A DNA stretch of 6,362 nucleotides, from NCBI GenBank assembly GCA_003526765.1, contig DPXZ01000091.1, forward strand, positions 1-6,362. The letters are read 5' to 3'. The position numbers were made by a program, and so were the translations under genes. The notes under the pieces were generated by a model. It saw only the letters and a list, made by a program, of their open reading frames with translations. It was not told the DNA's origin and ran no database searches. Shown piece by piece: positions 5,406-6,362 of this stretch (its first letter is position 1; every line of letters begins with the position of its first letter). This stretch comes from Fervidobacterium sp. (GTDB lineage: Bacteria > Thermotogota > Thermotogae > Thermotogales > Fervidobacteriaceae).

Positions 5406-6362
5406 TTATTCTTCTTGATTCTCTTGCGCATCTTCATCAATTACAGTAGTTAATTTTCTTGGCACCTTCTTTGTGATGTAGAACTCGATTTCGTCTTTCT
5501 CTCTGATATCGTCGAAATTCAAGAACTTTATACCACATTCTTGTGGTGCGTTCACCCGTGTGACGTCTTGCTGGTAGTGTTTTAAAGTTTCCATCTTTCC
5601 TTCGAAAACGAGTGCACCATTTCTGTATATGCGTACAAAACCAGACTTTTCCACGTAGCCATCGTAGAGTTGAACACCAGCTATATTTCCCATTCTATGT
5701 ATCTTGAATACCTTCATTATCTCACCGGTACCAGTCTTTTCTTCCACCTCTTCGGGTTCAAGCATACCCTCGAGTGCTGCCTTCAAATCTTCAAGCAATT
5801 TATATATTATCGTGTAAGTTCTTATCTGGATACCTTCGGATTCTGCCAGTTTACTCGTCTGGGTATCTGCCTTTACTCTGAAACCAAGTATAATAGCTTC
5901 AGAAGCCGATGCGAGCATGACGTCGCTTGAGTTGATAGCACCTACCGCCGAGTGGACTATGTCTATGTCTATCTCATTCGTTCTCAATTTTACTATTGCA
6001 TTCTGCAGTGCTTGAAGTGAACCAACCGTATCCGCCTTCAATATAAGCCTAACTTCTTTCTTTTCTGTTTCTTGCATCTTCTTGAGAATCTCTTCCAATT
6101 TTATCTGCCGCTTTTTTCTCATTTCTCTTATCTCAATTTCTCTTACCTTATCGGTAATTTCAACTGCCGCTTCTTTGGAATCGACAACGTATATGATGCT
6201 ATGTGGGTCTGGCAACTCTTCAAAGCCCACGATCATAACTGGTGTAGAAGGTGTTGCCTCACGTATCCTTTTACCTTTGTCATCTATAAGTGCTTTAACC
6301 TTTCCATACACCTTTCCAGCAACTATGTAATCTCCGACTCTTAAAATACCATCCCTCACTAT
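5406..6362 (-). CDS. infB: Translation initiation factor IF2, C-terminal part (5' end outside window)
   Basis: IF2 is the GTPase that brings initiator fMet-tRNA to the 30S subunit and promotes subunit joining. The frame is open to the window edge, so the GTP-binding domain and N-terminus lie beyond it; 318 residues are visible, ending at TAA (5408-5406). Numbering from the GTG codon at 6359, residues 1-50 are the end of domain II ([20 protein letters not shown]). A charged linker helix runs about 68-100. Domain III (C1) begins with [16 protein letters not shown] (103-118) and includes [16 protein letters not shown]. The fMet-tRNA-binding C2 domain is about 212-295 ([11 protein letters not shown] and [13 protein letters not shown]). 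About 20 residues follow, the last part acidic. Residues in the C2 domain differ from the common pattern: Val229, His261 and Gln263. The gene converges on the pst-pho operon and is functionally unrelated to it. Confidence 0.96.
   Translation of the reverse strand: MVRDGILRVGDYIVAGKVYGKVKALIDDKGKRIREATPSTPVMIVGFEELPDPHSIIYVVDSKEAAVEITDKVREIEIREMRKKRQIKLEEILKKMQETEKKEVRLILKADTVGSLQALQNAIVKLRTNEIDIDIVHSAVGAINSSDVMLASASEAIILGFRVKADTQTSKLAESEGIQIRTYTIIYKLLEDLKAALEGMLEPEEVEEKTGTGEIMKVFKIHRMGNIAGVQLYDGYVEKSGFVRIYRNGALVFEGKMETLKHYQQDVTRVNAPQECGIKFLNFDDIREKDEIEFYITKKVPRKLTTVIDEDAQENQEE

Noticed and set aside
5385..5407. Inverted repeat AATTCA and TGAATT around the infB stop codon
   Set aside because: It is a 6-bp AT-rich match with an 11-base loop and no T-run. 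The neighbouring GC-rich hairpin is a sufficient terminator.
5670..6344. Open frames on the + strand opposite infB
   Set aside because: They are antisense to a well-conserved IF2 coding region, overlap one another in different frames, and show no domain or ribosome binding site.

Overview
The window is a conserved phosphate-uptake and phosphate-signalling operon from a bacterium, followed by the 3' end of a translation-factor gene that converges on it. The protein style (many AGA/AGG arginine and ATA isoleucine codons, Lys/Glu-rich proteins, strong GGAGG-type ribosome binding sites, moderate to low GC) and the gene order suggest a thermophile of the Thermotogota. A Fervidobacterium-like organism is my best guess. 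This placement is an impression from sequence character, not the result of a search.

Layout on the + strand: the C-terminal third to half of the phosphate-binding protein PstS (1-405), a 105-base gap, the permeases PstC (511-1374) and PstA (1371-2237), the ATPase PstB (2234-2992), the regulator PhoU (3023-3670), a PhoB-type response regulator (3667-4362) and a PhoR-type histidine kinase (4346-5317). Three junctions (pstC/pstA, pstA/pstB, phoU/regulator) are 4-base ATGA overlaps, and the regulator and kinase genes overlap by 17 bases. This points to one co-translated operon, although the main promoter lies upstream of the window. On the - strand, 5406-6362 encodes the C-terminal part of initiation factor IF2 (infB). 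Between the two converging units, a GC-rich hairpin at 5354-5379 has its T-run on the infB side.

How the parts work together: PstS captures phosphate outside the membrane, PstC and PstA form the channel, and PstB drives import with ATP. PhoU is expected to connect transporter state to the histidine kinase, which phosphorylates the response regulator that controls phosphate genes, probably including this operon. The kinase has a PAS-like N-terminus and no visible membrane helix, so it probably reads phosphate status inside the cell, through PhoU and the transporter or a cytosolic signal.

I found no mobile element, CRISPR array, tRNA or rRNA, and no strong sign of a new system. The points worth a second look are the soluble kinase, unusual residues in the tRNA-binding domain of IF2, the asymmetric shared terminator, and small structures in the pstS-pstC gap.
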